64,000 nucleotides of DNA from Nocardia fluminea (GCF_002846365.1 NZ_PJMW01000003.1:124001-188000); one strand, 5' to 3'; shown: positions 44,612-53,840, counted from the first letter of the stretch. Numbers and translations: made by a program. Notes: generated by a model from the letters alone, not told the origin.

Positions 44612-45199
44612 TCACACCCGCGTATGCCATTCGCCGTCCGGGTAGGTGATGTAGAGCGGGCCCAGATTGCACGGGTTGAGGCAGCCGGTCGGGGTGATCA
44701 GGGCGTCGGGGTGGTCGCGGCGCAGCGTTCGGTGCAGTTCGCCCGCGCCGTACACGGTGCAGCGTGGGCCCCGGCAGACCAGGATGTGCGAGGTGTGATC
44801 GGGGATTTCGGACCAGGCCGGGCTGCGGAAAGCCCGTGGGCTCGCCGTCACCGGTGCGCCGTCCTCGGACATCCTGGAACGCACCACATCGGCAAATCCG
44901 GCGGCGGTGTCGATGCCGTCGGTGATCCGCACATCGAGTTCGCTGCCGCGCGTTTCCCTCCAGTTCGCCACCGCTCGCGCGATCCAGGTCTCGAGGTAGC
45001 GGTCGCGTGGCACGGCGAGCGGGATCAGCGTGACCGGCGATCCGTCGCGGGCAGCGGTATCGAGGGCGGTGTGGATGGTCGGTTCCTCCTGGTCGAGTAG
45101 CGCGTAGCCGACCCCGCAGCTCTCGGCCAGCGCCTCGACGGCCCGGAGGTCGACGCCTGACGGAGTCGGCCGGGCGACGAGGACATACCGGCGCGTCAT
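44612..45199 (-). CDS. Chelatase-like/[2Fe-2S] ferredoxin-like protein of the B12-regulated operon
   Basis: 195 residues from the ATG at 45199, overlapping the ATPase stop by 4 bases. The first ~110 residues (RYVLVARPTPSGVDLRAVEA, SPVTLIPLAVPRDRYLETWI) resemble half of a CbiX-type cobaltochelatase/sirohydrochlorin chelatase. The C-terminal ~75 residues are a thioredoxin-like [2Fe-2S] ferredoxin with CRGPRC and GCLNPC as cluster ligands. CbiX proteins with added Fe-S sites are known. Its place as last gene of a cobalamin-riboswitch operon supports a job in cobalt or corrin handling. Both assignments are by pattern; the chelatase part is the weaker. Confidence 0.65.
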   Translation of the reverse strand: MTRRYVLVARPTPSGVDLRAVEALAESCGVGYALLDQEEPTIHTALDTAARDGSPVTLIPLAVPRDRYLETWIARAVANWRETRGSELDVRITDGIDTAAGFADVVRSRMSEDGAPVTASPRAFRSPAWSEIPDHTSHILVCRGPRCTVYGAGELHRTLRRDHPDALITPTGCLNPCNLGPLYITYPDGEWHTRV

Positions 45200-45984
45200 G
45201 CGGTGCGCACTGTTCGCGGAGCCGGAATCACCAGCGGTGTGCCCGTCATCGGATCCTCGATCACCGTGCAGTCGATGCCGAAGACTTCCGACACCAACTC
45301 GGGGCGCACGATCTCGGCGGGTGAACCCTGTGCGACCACGCGGCCGTCCTGCACGGCGACGAGATGGTCGGCGTACCGGGCGGCGAGGTTGAGATCGTGT
45401 AGGACCACGATGATCGTGCGCGGCAACAGGTTCCGCAGGACATCGAGGACGTCTAGTTGGTGCGCCAGGTCGAGAAAGGTCGTCGGTTCGTCGAGCAGCA
45501 TCACCTCGGGGTCCTGCGCCAACGCGAGCGCGATCCACACCCGTTGCTTCTGACCGCCGGAGAGTTGATCCACCGATCGGTCGATCAACTCGAGAGTGTC
45601 GGTGGCCACCAGCGCTTTTCGCACGGCTTCCGCGTCCTGCGCCGACCACTGACGGAACCAGCGTTGGTGCGGATGTCGGCCGCGGCCGACGAGTTCCCCC
45701 ACGGTGATGCTGTCGGGAGCGACGGGTTGTTGCGGCAACATGCCGACCCGCCGGGCGACCGTGCGCGCGGGCTGCGGTGCGATATCGGTGCCGTCGAGCA
45801 GGACCGCCCCCGCCGTGGGTGTGATCAGCCGGGCGAGGCCGCGCAGCAGGGTCGATTTGCCGCAGCCGTTGCGCCCGACGATGACGGTGATCGCACCGGT
45901 CGGGAAGTCGACGGTGGCGTCGGTGACGATCGCGGTGTCGCCGTAGCCGAGGGTGAGTCCCTCGGTGGTCAGGTGGGCGGTCAT
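45196..45984 (-). CDS. ABC importer ATP-binding protein (BtuD/FecE type)
   Basis: 262 residues with Walker A GRNGCGKST, Q-loop LPQQPV, signature LSGGQKQR, Walker B VMLLDEPTTFLDLAHQ and H-loop VVLHDLNLAARYADH. The LDLAHQ and DLNLAARY wording is characteristic of the iron-siderophore/vitamin B12 class. It energises the two permeases encoded upstream with 4-base overlaps. The riboswitch ahead of the operon suggests corrinoid or cobalt transport. Confidence 0.9.
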   Translation of the reverse strand: MTAHLTTEGLTLGYGDTAIVTDATVDFPTGAITVIVGRNGCGKSTLLRGLARLITPTAGAVLLDGTDIAPQPARTVARRVGMLPQQPVAPDSITVGELVGRGRHPHQRWFRQWSAQDAEAVRKALVATDTLELIDRSVDQLSGGQKQRVWIALALAQDPEVMLLDEPTTFLDLAHQLDVLDVLRNLLPRTIIVVLHDLNLAARYADHLVAVQDGRVVAQGSPAEIVRPELVSEVFGIDCTVIEDPMTGTPLVIPAPRTVRTA

Positions 45985-47048
45985 CCAGCGTGTCCGATCC
46001 GGGTTGCGCGGGCGAGGAGGTAGACGAGAACGGGAGCGCCGAGGATGGCGGTGACCACCCCGACCGGGAGTTCCGCCGGGAACAGCCGCCGAGCAGCCAG
46101 GTCGGCGGTGACCACCAGCAATGCCCCGGTGGCGGCCGCGGGCGCGAGCCCGGCCCCGCGTTCGGCCAGCAGGCGGCGCGCGATCTGCGGCGCCACCAAG
46201 GCGACGAAACTGATCGGGCCGGCCGCGGCCGTCGCCAGGGTCGCCGCGGCGGCCGCGACCACGATCAGCGTGAGGCGGTGCGGTCCGCGCCGCCCAGCCA
46301 GCGAATTCGCCAGTTCGTCACCCATTTCCAGCAGCGGCAACGAGCGGGCGAGCACGATCAGCGGCGGCACGATCACCACCAGCGCCGCCGCGGCGAACCC
46401 GACGTGGCTCCACTCACGGTTGGCCAGGCTGCCCGTGAGCCACGTGGCCGCGGTGTGTGCCTGGTAGTTGTCGGCGATGGTCAGGATGAACGCGATGGCC
46501 GAGGACAGCATCGCCGTGACGCCGATGCCGACCAGCACGAGTCGGTAGCCGTCGAAACCGTCCTTGGTGGCCACGACCACGATCAGCGCCATGGCCACCC
46601 CCGCGCCGATCACCGCACCACCGACCAGCCCTATCCCGGCGCCACCCAGCAACACACTCACCACCAGCGCGCCCAGTGAGGCGCCCGCGTTGATGCCGAT
46701 GATCTCGGGGCTCACCAGTGGATTGGTCGCTATCCGTTGCAGGATCGCCCCCGAGATCGCAAAAGCCGCGCCGACACACAACCCGGTGAGCACGCGCGGC
46801 AACCGATCGGCCACCACCACGTCGTACTCGATGAGCGTGCCACCGCCACCGAGGACCCGCACCACGTCAGCGATCGTGAGCGGGTAGTAGCCGATCGTGA
46901 GGGACCACGCCGCCACCGCCACCGCGGTCGCCATGATCAGCACGGTCAGGATCGCGGACCGTTTCCCGAGGCGAAAGACGATGCGCCGGTCGGGTGTTCG
47001 CAACAGCAGGGTGCCGCTGGGCAGCACGTCGTGCTCGGCGCGCGTCAC
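45981..47048 (-). CDS. FecCD-family permease, second subunit
   Basis: 355 residues from the GTG at 47048, which overlaps the upstream permease stop; the frame runs on to 47216 without coding quality. About nine to ten membrane helices; GINAGASLGALVVSVLLGG and VALVAPQIARRLL are the FecCD/BtuC hallmarks, the latter the coupling helix that contacts the ATPase. Together with the preceding permease it forms a heterodimeric channel in the cytoplasmic membrane. Confidence 0.88.
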   Translation of the reverse strand: MTRAEHDVLPSGTLLLRTPDRRIVFRLGKRSAILTVLIMATAVAVAAWSLTIGYYPLTIADVVRVLGGGGTLIEYDVVVADRLPRVLTGLCVGAAFAISGAILQRIATNPLVSPEIIGINAGASLGALVVSVLLGGAGIGLVGGAVIGAGVAMALIVVVATKDGFDGYRLVLVGIGVTAMLSSAIAFILTIADNYQAHTAATWLTGSLANREWSHVGFAAAALVVIVPPLIVLARSLPLLEMGDELANSLAGRRGPHRLTLIVVAAAAATLATAAAGPISFVALVAPQIARRLLAERGAGLAPAAATGALLVVTADLAARRLFPAELPVGVVTAILGAPVLVYLLARATRIGHAG

Positions 47049-48043
47049 AGTGTGGCCACCTTTCGATTGCGCACGAGATAGAGAAAGAACGGCGAGCCCG
47101 CGAAGGCGGTGATGATGCCGACCTGGATTTCCTGTGGACGCGCCAGCATCCGTCCGAGGATGTCGGCCACCAACAGCAACGTCGGACCCAGCAGCGCACA
47201 CCAGAGCAGAATCCACCGGTAGTCGTGTCCGGCGAAGAATCGGGCGATGTGCGGAATCACCAAACCGAGGAAGGCGATCGGCCCGGCGATGGCCACCGCC
47301 GAGCCCGCCAGCAGCACCACACTCGCCGCGCCGGTCGCGCGTGTCGCGGCCAGTCGGGTGCCGAGCGTGCGCGCCATGTCGTCACCGATGGCGACCGCGT
47401 TCAACGGCCGCGCCACCACTACCGCCAGCAACACCCCGACGGCAATGAACGGTGCTGTCGCCCAGACCGATTCGATGTCCGCGCGAGCCAGCGAGCCGAC
47501 CACCCAGAACCGGAAGTTGTCGAACAGGGTCCGGTCGAGCAGGGTGATCGCCGTGGTGATCGACCCCCACAGTGCGGTGCAGGCAGCGCCCGCGAGCGCC
47601 AGTTTCACCGGAGTCGCGCCACCGAACCCCAACGATCCCAGCGCGTAGACGAACGCGGCGGCGACCGCCGCACCGAGGAAACCGAACCAGATGAATCCGC
47701 TTGTCGCCGTGAGGCCGAACGCGCCCATGGCGATCACGATCGCCAGCGACGCGCCCGCGTTGACGCCGAGCAGGCCCGGACCGGCAAGTGGGTTGCGGGT
47801 GAGCCCCTGCATCACCGCACCCGCCAGCGCCAAGGCGATACCGGCGAGGAGGCCTGCGACAGTTCTGGGCAGCCGGATGTAGCGCACGACGCGGTCGGTG
47901 TCGGTCCCCTGGAAATCGGTGAACGCGGCCGCGGCCTGATCGAGGGTGAGCGGGTGCGAGCCGATCAGGATGGACGCGACGCAGACAGCCACCAGCGCGG
48001 CGCCGGCCAGGATCGGACCGGTGCCGCGAGCGGTGCGCCTCAC
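47045..48043 (-). CDS. FecCD-family permease, first subunit
   Basis: 332 residues from the GTG at 48043, which overlaps the stop of the binding-protein gene (GTGA). The open frame continues to 49462, but that extension lies antisense-like over the binding protein and has no coding character. Hallmarks RLPRTVAGLLAGIALALAGA, MQGLTRNPLAGPGLLGVNAG and LGLVIPHIARF are typical of BtuC/FecD permeases. It pairs with the next permease in the operon. Confidence 0.88.
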   Translation of the reverse strand: MRRTARGTGPILAGAALVAVCVASILIGSHPLTLDQAAAAFTDFQGTDTDRVVRYIRLPRTVAGLLAGIALALAGAVMQGLTRNPLAGPGLLGVNAGASLAIVIAMGAFGLTATSGFIWFGFLGAAVAAAFVYALGSLGFGGATPVKLALAGAACTALWGSITTAITLLDRTLFDNFRFWVVGSLARADIESVWATAPFIAVGVLLAVVVARPLNAVAIGDDMARTLGTRLAATRATGAASVVLLAGSAVAIAGPIAFLGLVIPHIARFFAGHDYRWILLWCALLGPTLLLVADILGRMLARPQEIQVGIITAFAGSPFFLYLVRNRKVATL

Positions 48044-49077
48044 CGCCCGAACAGCTCGGGATGGATCAATGTGGCGACCAGTTCGGTCGCGTGCGCGATC
48101 CGCACCCCGGCCGCCCGGTCGGCGAACAGGAACGGATGCACCGTCGCGTTCCGCACGGCCGCCAGATTCGCGAACGCCGGGTTTCCGACGATCTTGTCGA
48201 CCTGGGGCCTGCCGTCCGCGCGCGTGTAGGTCGCCTTGCAGCACAGGCTGGTCAGGATGATGTCGGGGTCGCGGGCGATGAGCTCTTCCGCGCCGACGGG
48301 CACATTGCGCTTGGTGGTGAGATCGGCGAAGGCATTCACTCCACCGGCGGCCTCGATGATCTGGGTGATGAAGTCGAGGCCGCCTGCCACGGTGTAGGAG
48401 CCGTCGTCTTTCGGAGTGACGACCGCGACCCTCGGCTTCGCGGCGCTGCCGACCTTCGCCCGGACTGCGTCGATGCGCGAACTCAGCTGCGTGACAACCT
48501 CTTCGGCGCGCTCGGAGGTACCCCATAGAGCGCCGAGGTCGCGCAGGTCGGCGTACACGTTGTCGAAGCGCACGGTATCGGGGTCGATCGCTTCGTCGGC
48601 GAGGCCGTCGGCGCTCGGGCACAGCGGACTCAGTACCCAGGTGCGCACCCCCAACTCGTGCAGGCTTGCCCTGGTTCCGACGCTGTTCTGCGCCGAGGAG
48701 GCGAACACTCCGTTGAAACCCGACATGACGAAGTCGGGTCGCTGGGCGAGCAGTTCGTCGCGACTCGGCAGCTTCTCGACGTACGGTGCGCGCGCCTGCG
48801 CGTCGGCATACTCGTCGAGCACGGCGGAGTCCAGGAATGCCGTCCCCACCAGCCGGTCGGTGACACCGAGTGCGTGCGCGATCTCGATCGAGGGCTGATA
48901 CGCCGCGTAGATCCGCCGCGGTGGGCCGTCGACGGCGACGTCGATCCCACAGTTCACGCGAGTGACAACAGCTGCGCCGGCCGCGTCGGAGAGTGGTTGC
49001 ACGCCGCAACCGGTGACGACGATCGTGCAGGCGAGCAACGCGCCGGAACGTAGGCGCGCGAAAACAGAGCGAGTCAA
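48040..49077 (-). CDS. ABC importer substrate-binding lipoprotein (BtuF/FepB type)
   Basis: 345 residues from the TTG at 49077, chosen because GGAAGG lies 7 bases upstream and the signal peptide then starts correctly (MTRSVFARLRSG). The lipobox VVTGC places it on the outer membrane face as a lipoprotein. The mature part is a helical-backbone binding protein (Peripla_BP_2: RIYAAYQPSIEIAHALGVTD, DFVMSGFNG, DPDIILTSLCC). By sequence it resembles ferric-siderophore binders, but the cobalamin riboswitch directly upstream argues for a corrinoid or cobalt ligand. First gene of a five-gene operon. Confidence 0.85.
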   Translation of the reverse strand: MTRSVFARLRSGALLACTIVVTGCGVQPLSDAAGAAVVTRVNCGIDVAVDGPPRRIYAAYQPSIEIAHALGVTDRLVGTAFLDSAVLDEYADAQARAPYVEKLPSRDELLAQRPDFVMSGFNGVFASSAQNSVGTRASLHELGVRTWVLSPLCPSADGLADEAIDPDTVRFDNVYADLRDLGALWGTSERAEEVVTQLSSRIDAVRAKVGSAAKPRVAVVTPKDDGSYTVAGGLDFITQIIEAAGGVNAFADLTTKRNVPVGAEELIARDPDIILTSLCCKATYTRADGRPQVDKIVGNPAFANLAAVRNATVHPFLFADRAAGVRIAHATELVATLIHPELFGR

Positions 49078-49119
49078 GAGACGGCCTTCCAGGTCCTCGT
49101 GGAATGGGGTACTGCGTAG

Positions 49120-49296
49120 CCGTGGCCGGTCTCCTGGCTGACGGGATACTGCGCGATGAATCCACCTTCCCAGGGCTGGCGCCCCAGTGGCTCCGGACAG
49201 AGGTCGTCCGGATCGATTCACAACTCCCGATCACAGTGGCGAGGGCCGCACCGGTTCTACACCGGTTTCCCGAACACCACGGCTGGTGAACTGTAG
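49120..49296 (-). promoter_or_regulatory. Cobalamin riboswitch
   Basis: Read on the minus strand, this leader contains the conserved blocks of the B12 riboswitch in order: GGGAAACCGGTG, then CCGGTGCGGCCCTCGCCACTG, later GCCACTGG and CTGGGAAGG, and finally the B12 box GTCAGCCAGGAGACCGGCC (49124-49142). The B12 box ends about 35 bases ahead of the ribosome site of the binding-protein gene, so ligand binding can block translation or transcription. High adenosylcobalamin should therefore shut off the importer. Confidence 0.9.
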
Positions 49297-49489
49297 CAAC
49301 GTCGGCTCCATCGAGGGGTCGGCGCCGGGGGCCTGTGGTCGCGCGCGGTCCCCTGGATTCGATACACAGCCGACTCCCAGCTGGGTCGCACCGGGCTCGA
49401 CGGTTGCGCCGTGAAGATTCAGCTATCGGCCGCGCACTTCGGCCGGCCGACGATCTCCGCAACGAGATCGAAGATCAGGAGGAACGCGC

Positions 49490-49711
49490 ATGAGAATCAA
49501 GTCGACAGTCGCCAAGACCGCGGTGGCGGGCACTCTCACCCTCGGACTGCTGGGCGCCACGGCGGGCCTGGCGAGCGCGGATCCGGGTGGGCACGACCAG
49601 CAACGGCCCGAGCAGGCTCAGGAGCACCGGCCGCAGCAACAGCCCGAGCACCACAACGACGCACCGCAGCACGGCTTCTGGTTCTTCGGCACCTGGGTTC
49701 CCCTGCCCTGA
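49490..49711 (+). CDS. Small secreted His/Gln-rich protein
   Basis: 73 residues, ATG at 49490 with AGGAGGA 6 bases upstream. A Sec signal peptide (VAKTAVAGTLTLGLLGATAG, cleavage after LASA) leaves a mature peptide of about 43 residues, rich in Gln, His, Pro and Glu, ending HGFWFFGTWVPLP. The His content could bind metal. It lies 200 bases from the B12 riboswitch, divergent from the importer operon. No family recognised; similar small secreted proteins are common in Nocardia. Confidence 0.7.
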   Translation: MRIKSTVAKTAVAGTLTLGLLGATAGLASADPGGHDQQRPEQAQEHRPQQQPEHHNDAPQHGFWFFGTWVPLP

Positions 49712-49967
49712 GCCTCACCGTAGATCCTGGACTCTTCGGGTTTGCGTTGCTCGTCTCTGCGAGTTGCAGTGCAGGACTTCGCTATCCAGCTGATGAACCC
49801 CATCCGGACCGACGCCGGTGACGAATGGACTGCAGGCGGGTCGGCACCGTATTCCGGTACCATTCACTCCCCTGAAGCCGGCCCGCCTGCTCTGCACCGG
49901 CGTCCATCCGGCCCTCGACACCCGTGAACATCAGCCGTCGCGTTTCCGGACCCGGGCGGGATCGACC

Positions 49968-50447
49968 TCACGACCGGTCGGACAGGGCGGTGGCCGCCGG
50001 GTTGGTGGCATCGCGGATCACGCGCAGGCCGGTGGTCAAACCGTCGAGTTGAGTGGGGGTCAGCTGACCGGTGAGCCACTGTTCGAGGGCGTCGAGATAG
50101 TCGGGCAGGACTTCTTCGAGGCGGCGGATGCCCGCATCGGTCAACGCCGCGTAGGCGCTGCGCCGGTCGGCCGGGTCGAGTTGACGTTCGACCAGACCCG
50201 CGGTGGCCAGCCGGTCGACCAGTCGGGTGACGCCACTGGTCGAGAGCTCGGTTTGGGTGGCCAGATCCGACATCCGCAGACGGCATCCCGGCGAACGACT
50301 CAGTCTCAGTAGAGCATTGAGGTCCAGGCCGGACAGGCCGTGCGCTTTCCAGGTCGGCGCGAGCTTGGCGACGAGGCCGTTGTGCGCCTCGAAGAGCAGA
50401 CCGGAAATGGTGAAGCGGGGATCGTCGAACAGCTCGCTCACGGACAT
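49968..50447 (-). CDS. MarR-family transcriptional regulator
   Basis: 159 residues. The winged helix is evident: LNALLRLSRSPGCRLRMSDL, then TELSTSGVTRLVDRLATAGL (recognition helix) and the wing VERQLDPADRRSAYAALTDAG. MarR proteins are dimeric repressors released by small aromatic ligands. It is divergent from the SGNH hydrolase gene, with a promoter and near-palindrome in the 107-base gap, so that gene is its likely target, along with its own. Confidence 0.85.
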   Translation of the reverse strand: MSVSELFDDPRFTISGLLFEAHNGLVAKLAPTWKAHGLSGLDLNALLRLSRSPGCRLRMSDLATQTELSTSGVTRLVDRLATAGLVERQLDPADRRSAYAALTDAGIRRLEEVLPDYLDALEQWLTGQLTPTQLDGLTTGLRVIRDATNPAATALSDRS

Positions 50448-50482
50448 AACCCCAGCCTAGCCGATACTTGCCATGCGGATAG

Positions 50483-50522
50483 TTGACAGGAGGAATACCT
50501 GCGGAGTAAACCTATGCGTAGG
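50483..50522 (+). promoter_or_regulatory. Promoter and candidate MarR operator for the SGNH hydrolase gene
   Basis: TTGACA (50483-50488) is followed 18 bases later by TAAACC as a weak -10. The near-palindrome CCTATGCGTAGG (50511-50522) overlaps the -10 and is well placed for repression by the divergent MarR protein. Assignments are by eye. Confidence 0.4.
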
Positions 50523-50554
50523 CATTATTCCGCACAGCAAATATCGGAGAGATC

Positions 50555-51685
50555 ATGCAGAACACCACGTGGGTAGCCGGCTTCCGGACCGGTGTCATCA
50601 ACCCGAACGAGCAGATCAAACTCGCCGAATCACGGGAGTTCACTGACGAGACCGTGCGCCACGTCGTGCACATGGCAGGCGGTGGTACGGCGGTGCGCGT
50701 GCGGTTGACCAACCGCTACGGTGCCGCGCCGCTGCGGGTCGGTGCCGCCCGGCTCGCTCAGCGCAAGACCGGCTCGGCGATCGGCACCGATCGCGAGATC
50801 ACCTTCGATGGCGCGGCGGACGTCGTCATCGATGCGGGTGCCGACCTCGTGAGCGATCCGGTCGATCTGGCAGTCGTCGCGGGCGAAGATCTGCTGCTCA
50901 GCCTGTACATCCCGGAGTCGACCGGCCTTGCCACCTTCTCCCACCAACCCGGCGAGATCGCCTACATCGTCACCGGCGACCACACCGCGGACGTGGAACT
51001 CAGTGATGCGCAAGAGGTTCCGTTCCGATTCTTCATCACCGGGATCGACGTGCTGGCCACCGAACCGCCACCGGTCGCCGTCGCGTTCGGCGACTCCTGG
51101 TTCGAGGGCTTCGGTACGGCACAGAGCGCCAATCGCCGTTCGGTCGATGCTCTCAACGCCCGTCTCACTCAGGGCTGGGTGGTCAACAACGGGATCTCCG
51201 GCAACCGCCTCACCGCCGAGCAGATCGGCGAATCCGGTTCGAGTCGTTTCGACTCCGACGCGTTGCGAGTCCCCGGCGTCACCGACATCCTCGTCAATTT
51301 CGGTATCAACGACCTCATCCTCGGTGCGATGGGCGGCCAGCCGTCCGCGACCACCGAGGAATTGATCGCCGGTTTCACCGACCTGGCCGAGCGCGCCCAC
51401 GCCGCCGGTCTGCGCATCCACGCCGCCACCATCGGCCCTTATGCCGGCTGCGTCTACCCCGGCATGCCCCTGCTGGAAACCCAGCCCACCCGCCACGCCG
51501 TCAACGAATGGCTGCGCACCACCGATACTTTCGACTCGATCTTCGACGTCGATCGCGCCGTGTCCGACCCGCAGCGCCCCGACTACATCCGTCCCGAGTT
51601 CGACAGTGGCGACGGGATGCACCTCAACGACGCGGGCGCTGCGGCCATGGCGGCCACCGTCGATCTCACCGCCCTCTTCCGCTGA
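50555..51685 (+). CDS. SGNH/GDSL-family hydrolase
   Basis: 376 residues, ATG at 50555 with GGAGAG upstream. The C-terminal ~200 residues carry the four SGNH blocks: FGDSWFEG (nucleophile Ser), NNGISGNR (Gly), NFGINDLI (Asn) and GDGMHLNDAG (catalytic Asp-x-x-His). The N-terminal ~165 residues form a beta-rich domain (VRVRLTNRYGAAPLRVGAAR), as in two-domain GDSL esterases. No signal peptide, so it should act in the cytoplasm on an ester; substrate unknown. Probably controlled by the divergent MarR protein; a strong hairpin ends the unit. Confidence 0.85.
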   Translation: MQNTTWVAGFRTGVINPNEQIKLAESREFTDETVRHVVHMAGGGTAVRVRLTNRYGAAPLRVGAARLAQRKTGSAIGTDREITFDGAADVVIDAGADLVSDPVDLAVVAGEDLLLSLYIPESTGLATFSHQPGEIAYIVTGDHTADVELSDAQEVPFRFFITGIDVLATEPPPVAVAFGDSWFEGFGTAQSANRRSVDALNARLTQGWVVNNGISGNRLTAEQIGESGSSRFDSDALRVPGVTDILVNFGINDLILGAMGGQPSATTEELIAGFTDLAERAHAAGLRIHAATIGPYAGCVYPGMPLLETQPTRHAVNEWLRTTDTFDSIFDVDRAVSDPQRPDYIRPEFDSGDGMHLNDAGAAAMAATVDLTALFR

Positions 51686-51697
51686 CGCTTCGATCGC

Positions 51698-51744
51698 GAT
51701 CAGCACGCTCCCACCGTGTCCGCTTCGGCGGGAGCGTGCTGATC
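51698..51744 (+). terminator. Hairpin terminator after the SGNH hydrolase gene
   Basis: A 19-bp stem (GATCAGCACGCTCCCACCG at 51698-51716 with 51726-51744, one G-T pair) and 9-base loop, 12 bases beyond the stop codon. It lies between convergent genes and can serve both. Confidence 0.7.
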
Positions 51745-51902
51745 GTGTCCAGTGCTCGCGGTCGGTCGACCGGAGGGTCACCTCGCTGGGCGGGACCCAG
51801 GGCGTCCACAACAAGCGTTCTTCCCGGCGAATGTTGCGTAGGTCGACAGCTCGAGCCCTTGTTTACCGCACGGTGTCAGAGCCCGCTGCCGGGAAGCTAT
51901 GT

Positions 51903-53840
51903 TCAGGCGAATCGGGCATACCAAGCGAGCAAGCCGGGGTGGTCTACGGCGCTGGGGTCCACGACGGTTGTGGGATCGGCGCCCTGCAGGATCTTTTTGA
52001 TGGGGACTTCCAGCTTCTTGCCGGTGCGGGTTCGGGGGATGCCGGGGGCGGGGATGATCTCGTCGGGTACGTGGCGTGGAGAAGTTCGGGTGCGGATGAT
52101 CGCGCGGATCCGGGCGGTCAGGTCGTCGGTGAGGGTGGTGCCCTCGGCGAGAACGACGAACAGAGGCATCCAGTAGCCGCCGTCGGGTTGCTCGGCGCCG
52201 ATGACCAGGGCGTCGGCGATTTCCGGAAGCTGTTCCACCGCCTGGTAGATGTCGGCGCTGCCCATGCGGATGCCGTGACGGTTGAGGGTGGAGTCGGAAC
52301 GGCCGTGGACGACGACGCTGCCGTGTTCGGTGCGGGTGATCCAGTCACCGTGGCGCCACACATCGGGGAAAGTGCCGAAATAGGCTGCGCGGTAGCGAGA
52401 TCCGTCCGGATCGTTCCAGAAGCCGACGGGCATGGACGGCATGGGCTCGGTGATGACGAGTTCGCCGACCTCACCGCGCACCGGGTCGCCCTGCTCGTTC
52501 CAGGCTTCCAGGGCCACGCCCAAGTAGGGGGCGGACAGCTCTCCCGGCCACACCGGCACGGTGGGCGCGCCGCCCACGAACGCCGAGACGACATCGGTGC
52601 CGCCGCTGATCGACGCGACCGGGATGTGCGCACCGACGTTGTCGCTCAACCAGATCGACGACGACGGGGGAAGCGCTGACCCGGTGACACCGATCAGGCG
52701 CAGTCTCGTCAGGTCGTGTTCCCGCTCGGGCACCACACCTGCCTTCGCGCAGGACAGCACATAGCCGGGGCTGGTGCCGAGAACGCTCACGCCTACCCGC
52801 GCGGCGATGTCCCACAGTGCATCCGGGGACGGATGGCTCGGACTACCCGCGTAGCAGACGATGCTCGCGCCGACCAGCAGGCCGGCGACCTGGAAATTCC
52901 ACATCATCCAGCTCGGACTGGTGTACCAGAGGAACGTGTCCTCGGCACCGATGTCCGACTGCAGCGCCATCGCTTTCACATGCTCGAGGAGCACTCCGCC
53001 GTGACCGTGGACGATGCCTTTGGGCAGACCTGTCGTGCCCGACGAGTACAGCACCCACAGCGGGTGATCGAAGCCCACCTCGACCGTCGAGAGCGTACGC
53101 CGATCGCCACCAGCAGTGACATCCGCCCAGTTCAGCGTTCCGGAAATGTTCTCCTCGGACACCACGACGGTCGCCACCAGCGTGGGCAGACCGGCGCGCA
53201 GTTCGGCGATCTCATCGGTTCGCCGGTGCTGCTTGCCTGCGTAGCGGTAACCGCCACACGTCACCAGCACCACCGGCTCCAGCTGCCCGAGCCGGTCCAG
53301 CGCCGCCTTCGCCGAATAGTCCTGCCCGCACGCGCTCCACACCGCGCCGATGCTCGCGGTCGCAAGAAAGGCGATCACCGCCTCGGGGATGTTGGGCAGG
53401 TAACCGGCGACCCGGTCCCCGGCCCGAACACCGAAGCCGCGCAGCGTCTGCGCGAACGCCGCCACCTGGTCGAGCAGCTCGTCCCATGACAACTCGCTGA
53501 TCGACCCGTCCTCGGTCACCGACACGATCGCGGGCCGATCGGGGCGGGCTCGGCGGATCACCTGGTCGACATAGTTCAGCCGAACCTCGGGAAACCATCG
53601 TGCCCCCGGCATCTGCGAGGAGGCCAGCACCGGACCGGGGCGGTCACCGAGTTCGAAGTAGTCCCACAGCGAACCCCAGAATCCGTCCAGATCCTCGACC
53701 GACCACTGCCACAACGCGTGGTAGTCGGGTACCGCGACGGCGTGCCGCTCGGCCACGAACCGCGCGAAGTCGGTGATCCGAGCCCGGCCGATGTCGTTCT
53801 CGTCCGGCACCCACTGTGGTGCCGCTGCCACTGCGCTCAT
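51903..53840 (-). CDS. Acetoacetyl-CoA synthetase
   Basis: 645 residues from the ATG at 53840, which overlaps the dehydrogenase stop by 4 bases; the longer open frame upstream is a shadow of that gene. It has the N-terminal ACAS domain, then the AMP-binding core: LYSSGTTGLPKGIVHGHGG (P-loop), SGGTDVVSAF, GWIT-like HGDWITRTEHGSVVVHGRSD and a final GKKLEVPIKK with the catalytic Lys. YFELGDRPG, RWFPEVRLNYVDQV and SWMMWNFQVAGL are typical of acetoacetyl-CoA synthetase, which activates acetoacetate with ATP and CoA. With the upstream 3-hydroxybutyrate dehydrogenase and transporter it forms a ketone-body utilisation operon. Confidence 0.85.
   Translation of the reverse strand: MSAVAAAPQWVPDENDIGRARITDFARFVAERHAVAVPDYHALWQWSVEDLDGFWGSLWDYFELGDRPGPVLASSQMPGARWFPEVRLNYVDQVIRRARPDRPAIVSVTEDGSISELSWDELLDQVAAFAQTLRGFGVRAGDRVAGYLPNIPEAVIAFLATASIGAVWSACGQDYSAKAALDRLGQLEPVVLVTCGGYRYAGKQHRRTDEIAELRAGLPTLVATVVVSEENISGTLNWADVTAGGDRRTLSTVEVGFDHPLWVLYSSGTTGLPKGIVHGHGGVLLEHVKAMALQSDIGAEDTFLWYTSPSWMMWNFQVAGLLVGASIVCYAGSPSHPSPDALWDIAARVGVSVLGTSPGYVLSCAKAGVVPEREHDLTRLRLIGVTGSALPPSSSIWLSDNVGAHIPVASISGGTDVVSAFVGGAPTVPVWPGELSAPYLGVALEAWNEQGDPVRGEVGELVITEPMPSMPVGFWNDPDGSRYRAAYFGTFPDVWRHGDWITRTEHGSVVVHGRSDSTLNRHGIRMGSADIYQAVEQLPEIADALVIGAEQPDGGYWMPLFVVLAEGTTLTDDLTARIRAIIRTRTSPRHVPDEIIPAPGIPRTRTGKKLEVPIKKILQGADPTTVVDPSAVDHPGLLAWYARFA

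Noticed and set aside
48044-49462. Long N-terminal extension of the first FecCD permease frame
   Set aside because: It runs across the binding-protein gene in another frame, is arginine-rich and has no coding character; the GTG at 48043 overlapping the stop is the natural start.
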